Shown here one piece after another: positions 8,033-16,664 of a DNA stretch of 64,000 nt. The stretch lies in the NCBI GenBank assembly GCA_002400415.1, contig DGQP01000003.1, forward strand, positions 1-64,000, read 5' to 3'. The notes under the pieces were generated by a model. That model did no database searches. It was not told the DNA's origin and saw nothing but the letters and a program-made list of their open reading frames with translations. The translations under genes were made by a program, and so were the position numbers. Within the stretch, counting starts at the first letter, position 1; the number at the start of each line of letters is the position of its first letter. This stretch comes from Chitinophagaceae bacterium UBA4411 (GTDB lineage Bacteria > Bacteroidota > Bacteroidia > Chitinophagales > Chitinophagaceae).

Positions 8033-9325
8033 ATGATAAAAAAATATTTATTAGCAGTAACCTTATTTGCCGGCATTGCAGCTATGACGGCCTGCAACGG
8101 CAAAAGCAACCGTACAGCAGATACAAAAACAACGGAAGAGAAGCATCAGGACGAACACAGAAATCCCGGCACTGCCACATTAACAGAACAGCAGATGAAA
8201 GCCATTGGTGTGGAACTTGGGGTGATAGAAGAAAAGGAGCTGACATCTTCTTTAAAAGCCAATGGTTTTTTAAGAGTGCCTAACCAGAATAAAGCCAGTG
8301 TGAATTCCGTTTACAGCGGTGTTATTAAAACATTACTGGTGCAGCCGGGTAGTAAAGTATCAAAGGGGCAAATCATTGCCAGCATTGCCAACCCGGAATT
8401 TATACAGGTGCAAAGCGAATACCTGAGTGTAAATACAAAAATTATATTGGCAGAACTGGAAGTAAAAAGGCAAAAAGAGCTGAATGCAGGCAATGCAGGG
8501 GCATTAAAAAATTTGCAGGCAGCAGAGACGGAACTAAGAACACTGAGGAATTTACAATCCACTTTAGCACAACAGATACAATTAATGGGCATAAATCCTG
8601 CAAGGCTTGCCAACGGAAAGCTGGTATCTGTATTGGCCATTACAAGCCCCATCAGCGGCGTGGTGAGCGATGTAAAAGTAAAGATGGGCAGTTATGTAGA
8701 TGTCACAACCCCTGTTGCAGAAATAGTTGATAACAGCCAGTTGCACCTTGACCTTTCCGTATATGAAAAAGACCTGCCGGATTTAAAGAACAACCAACTG
8801 ATCCATTTCACCCTTACCAATAACCCCGGAAAAGAATATGATGCACAGGTGTTTTCATTGGGTTCTTCATTTGAAGGCGAAAGCAAAGCAGTATCTGTAC
8901 ATGCTAAAGTAATGGGTGATAAAACGGGACTGATTGACGGTATGAATGTCACTGCAATTATCAGTCTTCAAAAAGCGACGGTACCTGCTGTGCCCACGGA
9001 TGCTATCGTTACATTACAGGGACAGGATTATATCTTCATCGTTACGGATGAACATGCAGAAGATGAACACCACGAAGCAGGAAAAGACATTTTAAAACAT
9101 AATGCTAAAGAAGACCATGACCACAAAGAAGAAAAGAAAGACAGCAATGAAAAAAAAGGAACAACCTTTGAGATCATCCCGGTAGCGAAGGGAACAACTG
9201 AAGTGGGCTACACACAAATTACTTTACTAAAAGAGATACCAAAGGACGCAAAGATCGTGGTGAAGGGAGCCTTTTTTGTGATGGCAAAAATGACAAATAC
9301 AGGCGAAGCTGAGCATGGACATTAA
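8033..9325 (+). CDS. czcB: RND efflux periplasmic adaptor (HlyD/CzcB family), lipoprotein
   Basis: A 430-aa membrane-fusion protein that should bridge the RND pump and the outer-membrane factor. The reading frame is open further upstream, but ATG at 8033 is chosen. It lies just after the pump's stop and opens a lipoprotein signal (MIKKYLLAVTLFAGIAAMTAC) whose lipobox Cys is residue 21. A biotinyl-lipoyl-like half (TLLVQPGSKVSKGQIIASI) and a second half (SGVVSDVKVKMGSYVD) flank a coiled-coil hairpin. Two His/Asp/Glu-rich stretches stand out, one after the lipobox and one near the C-terminus (HAEDEHHEAGKD, then KEDHDHKEEKK). They are probably metal-binding. Confidence 0.92.
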   Translation: MIKKYLLAVTLFAGIAAMTACNGKSNRTADTKTTEEKHQDEHRNPGTATLTEQQMKAIGVELGVIEEKELTSSLKANGFLRVPNQNKASVNSVYSGVIKTLLVQPGSKVSKGQIIASIANPEFIQVQSEYLSVNTKIILAELEVKRQKELNAGNAGALKNLQAAETELRTLRNLQSTLAQQIQLMGINPARLANGKLVSVLAITSPISGVVSDVKVKMGSYVDVTTPVAEIVDNSQLHLDLSVYEKDLPDLKNNQLIHFTLTNNPGKEYDAQVFSLGSSFEGESKAVSVHAKVMGDKTGLIDGMNVTAIISLQKATVPAVPTDAIVTLQGQDYIFIVTDEHAEDEHHEAGKDILKHNAKEDHDHKEEKKDSNEKKGTTFEIIPVAKGTTEVGYTQITLLKEIPKDAKIVVKGAFFVMAKMTNTGEAEHGH

Positions 9326-9423
9326 GGTGATTCAACCGTTTTTCGCATCTCACACATCATTTGTGAAAATTTGAAGGAATAACCTGATTAAAGAAGTTCA
9401 GGGGCGATAAGGCATAGGGCGCA

Positions 9424-9494
9424 GTATTCAATTGTCAGGTAATCAATTGCATAAACTCGTCAGGCCGTTCAAACTGACAGTTTATTTTGAATAC
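9424..9494. repeat. nested inverted repeat between convergent genes
   Basis: GTATTCAA (9424-9431) pairs with TTGAATAC (9487-9494). Inside it, TGTCAG (9433-9438) pairs with CTGACA (9474-9479). The repeat sits in the gap between the adaptor gene and the convergent FMN-binding protein gene. It has no T-run, so it is not an obvious terminator. The remainder of 9326-9548 shows nothing recognisable. Confidence 0.4.
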
Positions 9495-9548
9495 CCAAAA
9501 ACTTGTGGTGGAAATGGCCCTATAAGTTAACCCGGTCCTGGATATTTT

Positions 9549-10004
9549 TTATAATGCTCTTTTTTCAAACCGCCCTGTTCGTTTCTTTAACCGGATACGG
9601 AATACAACTGCTGCTGCGGCAGGAACCGGTTTTCTTTCTTTATTTTCATTTCCATGATCAGGTAAAGCTGTTTGGCTTACCATGAGCGGGGAAAATTTAT
9701 CAAACATTTTCTGCAGCGCTTCCCGGGCTTCTCCATTTCTTAATTCCTCAAAAAGCCCCCAGGCTATCACACTTTGCCAGTTGGCCATGTTCTCCATATG
9801 ATCAGTTTCAAAGCATACCTCGGGGTTTTTACGCATCATTTCCAGTTTCAGGCCATCACGGCTATGGCAGATTATATCCCCATTATCATAAATATAGGTA
9901 ACAGGAACTACATAGGTAATTCCGCCCGCATGACAACCCAAGCGACCAACAAGCTGTGTACTCAGTAAGCTGTCAATCTGCTTATCATTTAATTCGCCCA
10001 GCAT
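9549..10004 (-). CDS. pyridoxamine 5'-phosphate oxidase-like FMN-binding split-barrel protein
   Basis: A 151-aa protein of the PNPOx-like/NimA-like split-barrel group. Near the N-terminus LVGRLGCHAGGITYVVPVTY gives the first barrel strands. CHSRDGLKLEMMRKNPEVCFETD is the typical cofactor-side region of this family (strand, helix, strand). Such proteins usually bind FMN or F420 and reduce small molecules or bind haem, but the substrate cannot be told. The C-terminal 35 residues are basic and look disordered. The gene is convergent with the efflux operon and appears unrelated to it. Confidence 0.8.
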   Translation of the reverse strand: MLGELNDKQIDSLLSTQLVGRLGCHAGGITYVVPVTYIYDNGDIICHSRDGLKLEMMRKNPEVCFETDHMENMANWQSVIAWGLFEELRNGEAREALQKMFDKFSPLMVSQTALPDHGNENKERKPVPAAAAVVFRIRLKKRTGRFEKRAL

Positions 10005-10091
10005 AACTCTTATTTGAAGCTAAAGTTAGCCCTGGTGCCACCAGTGCATAATGAGCAAGGTCAGCTATACAGTTGATTTGGGACGGGGTGC

Positions 10092-10946
10092 TTACTGATT
10101 ATATGTGTAGCTATATTCTATCTTGCCTGTCAGCTCCTTGTCTTTGTTAAAAAGAGCTTCTTTGGTTTTTAATCCTTTGTCGTTGTAGATATACCTCCAG
10201 ATAAGGTAACCCAGGTTGAGGCTGGATGTGGTGGTTATTTTCTGGACAACACGGTCTTGTTCATCATATTCAAACATGAGATCAGGCAGCAGTTTTTTCA
10301 GCTTGCTGTTATAGCGTACTATATCGCTGAGCCTGTTTTTTTCATCATAATAGTAATAGAGGTAGCCGGTTTCTCTTCCCCTGCGGAACGTTCTTTCTTC
10401 AGCTGTATTCCCCTGTTCATCTGTCACAAATCTTATCTCCAGGCTGTCGGCTGTATTGTTACCAGAACCGGTGATGATCCGCCACATTTTTTCCGGTTTT
10501 CCTTTTTCATTATATATCCAGATATGTGTCTCTGTCTGGTTAAAATCGTTTGCAGAGTCGCTGACAATATTTTGCACCCTGGTAATTTTCCCGGCAGCAT
10601 CATACTCATAAATAGTATTGCTTTGCACTTCCGAGGAGGAATCACTCATGCTGATCACCCTGTTCTGCCCGTCAAAACGGCTGTAAATAACTGACCGGTT
10701 CAGGTTGATGATGGAAGTGGCTTTCAGCGCCTTCCCGTTTTCTTTTACTTCATGAAACTCCGAAAAATTGGTGGCTTTCATTCCCTGCTGGTCAGTGCCG
10801 CCGGCGGTAACCGTTCTGACTTTATTGGCCAGGTAGGTTTGCATTTGCCGGTTGGTCTCCTGTGTACCGGTGATGTCATTGTAATAGTATTGCCCGGAAA
10901 CAGCAGAAGAGAAAATAGTGGAAACAGCGAGGAAAAAGGTTTTCAT
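10092..10946 (-). CDS. exported YD-repeat-like protein, unknown function
   Basis: A 284-aa protein with a Sec signal peptide (MKTFFLAVSTIFSSAVSG, then QYYY). The mature part has repeated beta-hairpin units of the kind seen in YD/RHS-like and MORN-like proteins: YEYDAAGKITRV, IYNEKGKPEKM, YYDEKNRLSDIV, EYDEQDRVVQKI, YIYNDKGLKTK. Each unit is 20-30 residues with an aromatic-Asp/Asn-Gly turn. No toxin or core domain of large Rhs proteins is present, so it is a small cell-envelope protein rather than a polymorphic toxin. It is divergent from the DUF3667 gene. Confidence 0.72.
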   Translation of the reverse strand: MKTFFLAVSTIFSSAVSGQYYYNDITGTQETNRQMQTYLANKVRTVTAGGTDQQGMKATNFSEFHEVKENGKALKATSIINLNRSVIYSRFDGQNRVISMSDSSSEVQSNTIYEYDAAGKITRVQNIVSDSANDFNQTETHIWIYNEKGKPEKMWRIITGSGNNTADSLEIRFVTDEQGNTAEERTFRRGRETGYLYYYYDEKNRLSDIVRYNSKLKKLLPDLMFEYDEQDRVVQKITTTSSLNLGYLIWRYIYNDKGLKTKEALFNKDKELTGKIEYSYTYNQ

Positions 10947-11048
10947 AAAAGTGATCCTGTTTATGTGCCAAAAATACCTGATTTGCTGATTAACGTAAAA
11001 GAAAAGGCTGACGGTATCTTTTTGTACTTATTTTTAAGAAAAATTTTT

Positions 11049-12125
11049 GTGTCGCATATTCCCCAGCGTAAAGAAAAGGATTGCCTGAATTGTGGTACAC
11101 TTGTCCAGGGCCGTTATTGCCACGTTTGCGGGCAGGAAAATACCGTGCCGCATGAAACCTTCGGGCATATGGTCAAACATTTTCTTTATGATATTACTCA
11201 TTTCGACAGCAAGTTTTTTGATTCGATGAAATTACTGCTGCTGAAGCCGGGTTTTTTACCTTCAGAATATATTAAAGGAAGAAGGGCCAGTTACCTGAAT
11301 CCTGTGAAGAAATATGTGTTTACATCTGCTGTATTCTTTCTTATTTTTTTTGGTCTGACAGGCGGGAAAAAAACAGTGAATTTTGACCTGGATAAACCGC
11401 TTACAAAAGAAGAACGCCTGGCTTATATCCGGAAAGGAGAGCAGAAGATTGCCGCAGACCCGGCCAATACAAAATGGGCAGAAGCGCTATTATTGCTGAA
11501 AGATACAGCCCGGGTACTCGTTGAAAAGGATATGGCCATGTACTGGGATGACTTTAATTATATTAATGCAGGCAGCAGGTCATATACATCGCAGGAGGAG
11601 TACGACTCTATACAAAGGAATTTGCCTGCCGGGGAAAAAGATAACTGGTTCCAGCGGCTTATCCAGGAAAAAAACCTGGCACTCCGGAAAAAATACAGGA
11701 ACGAGCCGGAAAAGGGATTTACAGCCATCTCTGACTCTTTCCTGCACCGGCTTCCGTATTTGTTATTTGTTTCCCTGCCTTTGTTTGCGCTGATCTTAAA
11801 ATTGCTGTACAGCCGGAATAAGAAATATTATTACGCAGACCATGCCATCTTTAGCATTTATCACTACATTTTCACTTTTATTCTTTTCCTTGTTTTATTC
11901 GGGCTGGATAAACTGACCGGTATACCCGGTTTGGGTTTTCTTGATTTTGTAATGGCCATACTTTTTTTATCAGGAGGGGTATATCTCTATATTTCCATGA
12001 AAAAATTCTACCGGCAGGGGCACGGTAAAACGTTCCTGAAATTCCTGTTACTCAACCTGTCGGGAGTAATCATACTATTGCTTTTATTTGCTGTATTTAT
12101 TCTATTATCTGTATTTGAAATCTGA
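11049..12125 (+). CDS. DUF3667 family membrane protein with N-terminal zinc ribbon
   Basis: About 358 aa from GTG at 11049. The open frame extends back to 10752, but that part overlaps the divergent gene and reads as non-protein-like sequence. The GTG lies nine codons before a four-Cys zinc ribbon (CLNCGTLVQGRYCHVCGQ). DUF3667 sequence follows (FDSMKLLLLKPGFLPSEYI and GRRASYLNPVKKYVFTS), with one membrane segment near residues 90-110 and four more in the last 120 residues. The function of the family is unknown. The stop overlaps the mazG start (TGATG), which suggests translational coupling. Confidence 0.82.
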   Translation: MSHIPQRKEKDCLNCGTLVQGRYCHVCGQENTVPHETFGHMVKHFLYDITHFDSKFFDSMKLLLLKPGFLPSEYIKGRRASYLNPVKKYVFTSAVFFLIFFGLTGGKKTVNFDLDKPLTKEERLAYIRKGEQKIAADPANTKWAEALLLLKDTARVLVEKDMAMYWDDFNYINAGSRSYTSQEEYDSIQRNLPAGEKDNWFQRLIQEKNLALRKKYRNEPEKGFTAISDSFLHRLPYLLFVSLPLFALILKLLYSRNKKYYYADHAIFSIYHYIFTFILFLVLFGLDKLTGIPGLGFLDFVMAILFLSGGVYLYISMKKFYRQGHGKTFLKFLLLNLSGVIILLLLFAVFILLSVFEI

Positions 12126-12907
12126 TGATTATGCAAAATGAAACCCTGCAGGCCTTTTCCCGCCTGGTATCAATAATGGATGACCTCAGGGAAAAATGTC
12201 CCTGGGACAGAAAGCAAACTGTTCAGTCTCTTCGCCAGATGACCATTGAGGAGACTTATGAACTGGCGGATGCTATTACCGAAGAAGACTGGAAAGGGAT
12301 CAGGGAAGAACTGGGCGATCTTTTGTTGCATATTGTTTTTTATGCTAAGATCGGCAGCGAGCAAAAACAGTTTGAGCTGGTGGAAGTAATCAGTGGTATA
12401 GCTGATAAACTGGTCAGCCGGCACCCGCATATCTATGGAGATGTAAAAGTGAATGATGAAGAAGACGTGAAAAGGAATTGGGAAAAACTGAAACTTCAGG
12501 AAGGAAAAAAATCGGTTTTGGGTGGCGTTCCCAAATCGTTGCCGGCTACGGTAAAAGCCATGCGACTGCAGGAAAAAGCCAAACAGGTGGGCTTTGAATG
12601 GGATAATAAAGAACAGGTCTGGAATAAAGTGGAGGAGGAAATGCAGGAACTGAAAGAAGCGATAGGAACAGCCAAACAGGATAAAATTGAAGAGGAGTTT
12701 GGTGACCTGGTTTTCTCCCTGATCAATTATGCACGGTTTTTGCAGGTGGATGCCGAAAATGCATTGGAACGGACCAATAAGAAATTCATCCACCGGTTTA
12801 CCCAGATGGAGCAACAAGCCCTGAACAACGGAAAACAATTGCATCAAATGAGCCTGCAGGAAATGGATGCCATCTGGAATACCATCAAACAGCAACGGGA
12901 GCAGTGA
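12125..12907 (+). CDS. mazG: nucleoside triphosphate pyrophosphohydrolase MazG
   Basis: A 260-aa tandem-domain MazG, which hydrolyses NTPs to NMP and PPi and removes aberrant nucleotides. The first domain holds LREKCPWDRKQT and EETYELADAI, then the metal-binding helix EELGDLLLHIVFYAKI. The second holds EEEMQELKEAI and EEEFGDLVFSLINYARF. Both acidic helices are intact and the length is that of the E. coli type enzyme. The gene is coupled by a 1-nt stop/start overlap upstream and a 4-nt overlap with the kinase gene downstream, so the three form an operon. Confidence 0.95.
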   Translation: MIMQNETLQAFSRLVSIMDDLREKCPWDRKQTVQSLRQMTIEETYELADAITEEDWKGIREELGDLLLHIVFYAKIGSEQKQFELVEVISGIADKLVSRHPHIYGDVKVNDEEDVKRNWEKLKLQEGKKSVLGGVPKSLPATVKAMRLQEKAKQVGFEWDNKEQVWNKVEEEMQELKEAIGTAKQDKIEEEFGDLVFSLINYARFLQVDAENALERTNKKFIHRFTQMEQQALNNGKQLHQMSLQEMDAIWNTIKQQREQ

Positions 12908-15900
12908 AGCTTCATCTCAAAAATATCTTGTTTAGCAAATACAGCTGGCTGTTTATAGCTGTTGTGCTGTTTATACTTTCTTTCTCCTTTAACAAATTAT
13001 ACACGAACCGGTCCTTATTAAACCGGGAAGTAAAACTGGCGGAGCAATATATTGCCAAGCAGGAGAAAGATTTTACTGTTTTCCTGAATGACACCGCATT
13101 GATCGGGAAACTGATAAAAGAAACAGAGCCGGTTGAACAATTCTCGGCTTTGGCATCCAAGCCCTATAGTTCTTTTCTCTATACTGCCAACGAATTTGGA
13201 AATATCCAGATGAAATTCTGGAGTGACCAGCAGGCGGTTCCGCCACCTGATTTTTTTCGCCTGCCTGACGGCGAATTTTTCCGGCAACTGGCAAACGGGT
13301 ATTATGTAATCATCAAAAGAACGATATTACTGTCACCGTTAGAGACAGGTGTAATTGCTTTTGCAATGATACCTGTGCGTTCAGAGTACTTTATTGAGAC
13401 AGACTACCTGCCCCGTAAATTCCTGTTTTCGGAAACAGCAGAGAAAAGAATCTTTATCAGTACCGGGGTAACAGATTTTCCGGTTCATTCCGGAGAGGGT
13501 AAAGTGTTATTTCATATAGAGAAGAAGTACACAGGTGCGGTCCCTTATAGCAGTAAGCTTACAATCTTTTTGAAATTCTTCTCCCTGCTTTCCTTATTCA
13601 TGTTCTTGTATTTTTTTGCAGAGAGTATAGCAAAAAAATGGGGCCCCTGGCAAGCTATAGGCCTGCTGTCATTTATTATCGTGGTATTAAGGGCGATCTC
13701 GTACCAGTATCCGTCCTGGCTCAACCTGCGGCAATTTGAATTATTTGATCCTGCTATTTACGGATCGAATATTGTGCAACGGTCACTGGGGGATCTGCTG
13801 ATCAATGCCGTATTGTTTTGCTGGGTGGTTTTGTTTGCCTGGTCCAAACTTCGTCATATAGATAAGCCGGCTGATCAATTCCCGAAGGCAGCCCAGTGGG
13901 TCAGCGCTATTGTGGCGCTTGTTCTGCTACTGCTTTCCACATTCACACTGGCAATTGTTATCCGCAGTATGGTGGCTGATTCAAGAATTTCTTTTGATGT
14001 TACAGATTTTTTCAGCCTGAACCAGTATACCGTATTCGGGTTTGTGGTATTGGCCTGCCTGTCGCTGGCCTATTACTATTTTACGCAATTATTATTCCGG
14101 CTCATCTTTCCTTTATCAGAAGGTCATTCCATCGCCGTTTATTTTGGTATTGCTATTGGCGGCTTAATCTATCTTACGTTTAAATCGGGCAACCTGCTGG
14201 TATTATTTTATTTGCCGGTACTGGCCTGGCTGCTGATCTATACCTGGCTGGTAGATAAACAGGGAATGATCTTTGACCGGATGCGGATCAATATTGCCGG
14301 TATCTTATTCTGGATATTTATTTTTTCAGTTTCCATTGCGGCAATCATGTTAACAGAGAATAAGAAGGCGGAATGGGAGCGGAGAAAGAGCTTTGCAGAA
14401 AAGCAGGCTGTACAGACAGATCCTTCCAGTGAACGGTTGCTGAACATTGCCCTGCAATACCTGGATAGTGATTTTTTAACGGCCAATTTCAGCCGGTTCT
14501 CTGATTCGGCAGATAATAAGCGGATACGGGACAGTATCCTGACTGTAAATTACAGCGGATACCTGAATAAATTCGATACACGGTTATATGTCTTTGACAA
14601 ATCAGGGAAGTCTGTTAATAATGATGATCCGATCTCATTTGATGATCTTTCAACCCTGTTGCAGGTACAGGCCAAAGAAACAGCAACGCCGGATCTTTAT
14701 TACTATGAAACCTCGTTTGATAAGTTTATCTATATAACCCGCAAAGAGGTACAGGATACATCCGGCAATAAAGAAGGGTATCTTTTTATTCTCTCAAACC
14801 CCAAAAAATTCAGCAGTGATGCCCTGTTTCCCGAGCTGTTTAAAAAATTTAAACAGAACGACCTGGAGAATTCGCCGATGTATTCGTATGCAGTGTATAT
14901 TGGTAACAGGCTGGTATCACCGGTAAACAAATACCCGTTTGCAACCTGGATCACGGAAGAACAGGTGCCCAAAGAAGAATTTACCCGTAAAGTGAATGGA
15001 GATAATATTGAATTATGGTACAGGGCCGGCAAGGATAAAGTGGTGGTGATTGCCCGTAAAAGAGATACGGTTATTGAAACAATAACCCTGTTTTCATATA
15101 TTTTCTGTTCTTTCCTGTTCCTCGTATCCGTTGTACAGTTTATATCGCTGTTGTTACGTACACTTGTCAGCCGGCAAAGTTTTAAGAAGGCTTTTCAGTT
15201 CAATATCAGGTCGCAGGTGCACAGCACGTTTATTTTCGTCAGCTTCTTCTCCTTTCTGGTGATCGGCGCTTCCACTATTTCCTTTTTTATCAGCAGGTAT
15301 GAACGTAGTAATAATGACAAGCTCAGCCGGACAATGGGAATCATGGTGGGAGAAATGCAGAAGGAACTGGCTAATCACAGCACTTTTGATGATGTATTGA
15401 AATTATATGATACGGTGTCGGGGTTTAACCTGCAAAAATTGGTAAGTGATGTTTCGGAGATACATGGCGTAAGTGTGAATGTGTATGACCTCGGGGGCGA
15501 CCTGTATGTGACCTCGGAGCCCAATGTATATACAAGAGGGGTTTTGAGCAGGAAGATCGATCCGCAGGCTTACTATTATATCAACAGGTTGCGGCAGGTA
15601 CTGCATTTGCAAAAAGAAAATATCGGTAATCTTTCTTACCAGAGTATTTATGCCCCGGTACGGAACGAAGATGGGAATGCCTATGCCTATGTCAATATTC
15701 CTTATTTCACTTCTCAGCAGGAACTGAAGCAGGAGATATCCAATTTCCTGGTAACACTTATCAACCTGAATGCATTTATTTTCCTGATAGCCGGGTTAAT
15801 TGCCTTATTTATTACCAACAGAATCACCCGGTCGTTCTCACTGATCAGTGAGAAAATGAGAGAAGTAAACCTCGGAAAACTGAATGAAGAGATCAGCTGG

Positions 15901-16662
15901 AACCGGGAAGATGAAATTGGTGAACTGGTGAAAGAATACAATAAGATGGTGGGTAAATTAGAAAACAGCGCAGCCGCACTGGCCAAGAGCGAAAGAGAAG
16001 GAGCCTGGCGGGAAATGGCGAGACAGGTGGCACATGAAATCAAGAATCCGCTTACGCCGATGAAACTGAGCATTCAATACCTGCAAAAAGCTATTGATAA
16101 TAACCAGCCAAATGTAAAAGAACTATCAGCAAATGTAGCCAACACTCTGGTGGAGCAGATCGACCATCTTTCCAAGATTGCTGCTGATTTTTCACAGTTC
16201 GCCAATATAGGAACCACAAATGTTACCCGTTTTGACCTGCATGATGTGCTTGCATCTTTAAAAGAGCTATACCAGGCGGATGAAAGGGTGCAGTTTGACT
16301 GGAGCCCGGTGAACCGGGAAGTGATGCTGGCAGCAGATAAAACACAGATGAATCGCTTATTCACCAACTTGTTTGCGAATGCACTGGAAGCCTGCAATGG
16401 TAATAGTGTTTGTAAAATAGAAGTGCGGGAAGAATTACAAGAGGGGCTGATCAGGGTGAGCATCATGGATAATGGTGAAGGTATTGCGCCTGAAATGCAA
16501 TCCAGGATTTTCGTTCCCAATTTTACCACAAAGTCTTCAGGAACCGGTCTGGGCCTGGCAATGTGCAAGGGTATAGTGGAACAGGCGCAAGGGAAAATAT
16601 GGTTTGAGACCGAGCAGGGGAAGGGAACAACCTTTCATGTGGAGTTGCCGGTGATTGAGTAG
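12904..16662 (+). CDS. large polytopic sensor histidine kinase (HAMP, HisKA, HATPase)
   Basis: A 1252-aa kinase starting with GTG inside the mazG stop. Layout: TM1 at about 12-30; an extracytoplasmic domain to about 215; a block of seven or eight membrane helices (about 218-480); a soluble region to about 720; two more helices (about 730-755 and 775-800); a second soluble sensor region; TM at about 950-973; HAMP (about 974-1026); HisKA with VAHEIKNPLTPMKLS (His1044); then HATPase with NLFANALEAC, DNGEGI and GTGLGLAMCKGIV. The C-terminus resembles NtrY-type kinases. The 7-8 helix block inside a kinase is unusual. No response regulator is adjacent. Confidence 0.9.
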   Translation: MKLHLKNILFSKYSWLFIAVVLFILSFSFNKLYTNRSLLNREVKLAEQYIAKQEKDFTVFLNDTALIGKLIKETEPVEQFSALASKPYSSFLYTANEFGNIQMKFWSDQQAVPPPDFFRLPDGEFFRQLANGYYVIIKRTILLSPLETGVIAFAMIPVRSEYFIETDYLPRKFLFSETAEKRIFISTGVTDFPVHSGEGKVLFHIEKKYTGAVPYSSKLTIFLKFFSLLSLFMFLYFFAESIAKKWGPWQAIGLLSFIIVVLRAISYQYPSWLNLRQFELFDPAIYGSNIVQRSLGDLLINAVLFCWVVLFAWSKLRHIDKPADQFPKAAQWVSAIVALVLLLLSTFTLAIVIRSMVADSRISFDVTDFFSLNQYTVFGFVVLACLSLAYYYFTQLLFRLIFPLSEGHSIAVYFGIAIGGLIYLTFKSGNLLVLFYLPVLAWLLIYTWLVDKQGMIFDRMRINIAGILFWIFIFSVSIAAIMLTENKKAEWERRKSFAEKQAVQTDPSSERLLNIALQYLDSDFLTANFSRFSDSADNKRIRDSILTVNYSGYLNKFDTRLYVFDKSGKSVNNDDPISFDDLSTLLQVQAKETATPDLYYYETSFDKFIYITRKEVQDTSGNKEGYLFILSNPKKFSSDALFPELFKKFKQNDLENSPMYSYAVYIGNRLVSPVNKYPFATWITEEQVPKEEFTRKVNGDNIELWYRAGKDKVVVIARKRDTVIETITLFSYIFCSFLFLVSVVQFISLLLRTLVSRQSFKKAFQFNIRSQVHSTFIFVSFFSFLVIGASTISFFISRYERSNNDKLSRTMGIMVGEMQKELANHSTFDDVLKLYDTVSGFNLQKLVSDVSEIHGVSVNVYDLGGDLYVTSEPNVYTRGVLSRKIDPQAYYYINRLRQVLHLQKENIGNLSYQSIYAPVRNEDGNAYAYVNIPYFTSQQELKQEISNFLVTLINLNAFIFLIAGLIALFITNRITRSFSLISEKMREVNLGKLNEEISWNREDEIGELVKEYNKMVGKLENSAAALAKSEREGAWREMARQVAHEIKNPLTPMKLSIQYLQKAIDNNQPNVKELSANVANTLVEQIDHLSKIAADFSQFANIGTTNVTRFDLHDVLASLKELYQADERVQFDWSPVNREVMLAADKTQMNRLFTNLFANALEACNGNSVCKIEVREELQEGLIRVSIMDNGEGIAPEMQSRIFVPNFTTKSSGTGLGLAMCKGIVEQAQGKIWFETEQGKGTTFHVELPVIE

Positions 16663-16664
16663 CC

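Noticed and set aside
10752..11048. Upstream extension of the DUF3667 frame
   Set aside because: It overlaps the divergent signal-peptide-bearing gene and shows no conserved sequence, so the start was moved to GTG 11049.
12170..12895. 241-aa minus-strand open frame
   Set aside because: A shadow of mazG. Its Phe/Leu/His-rich content is the antisense of the mazG codons, and mazG has clear motifs on the plus strand.
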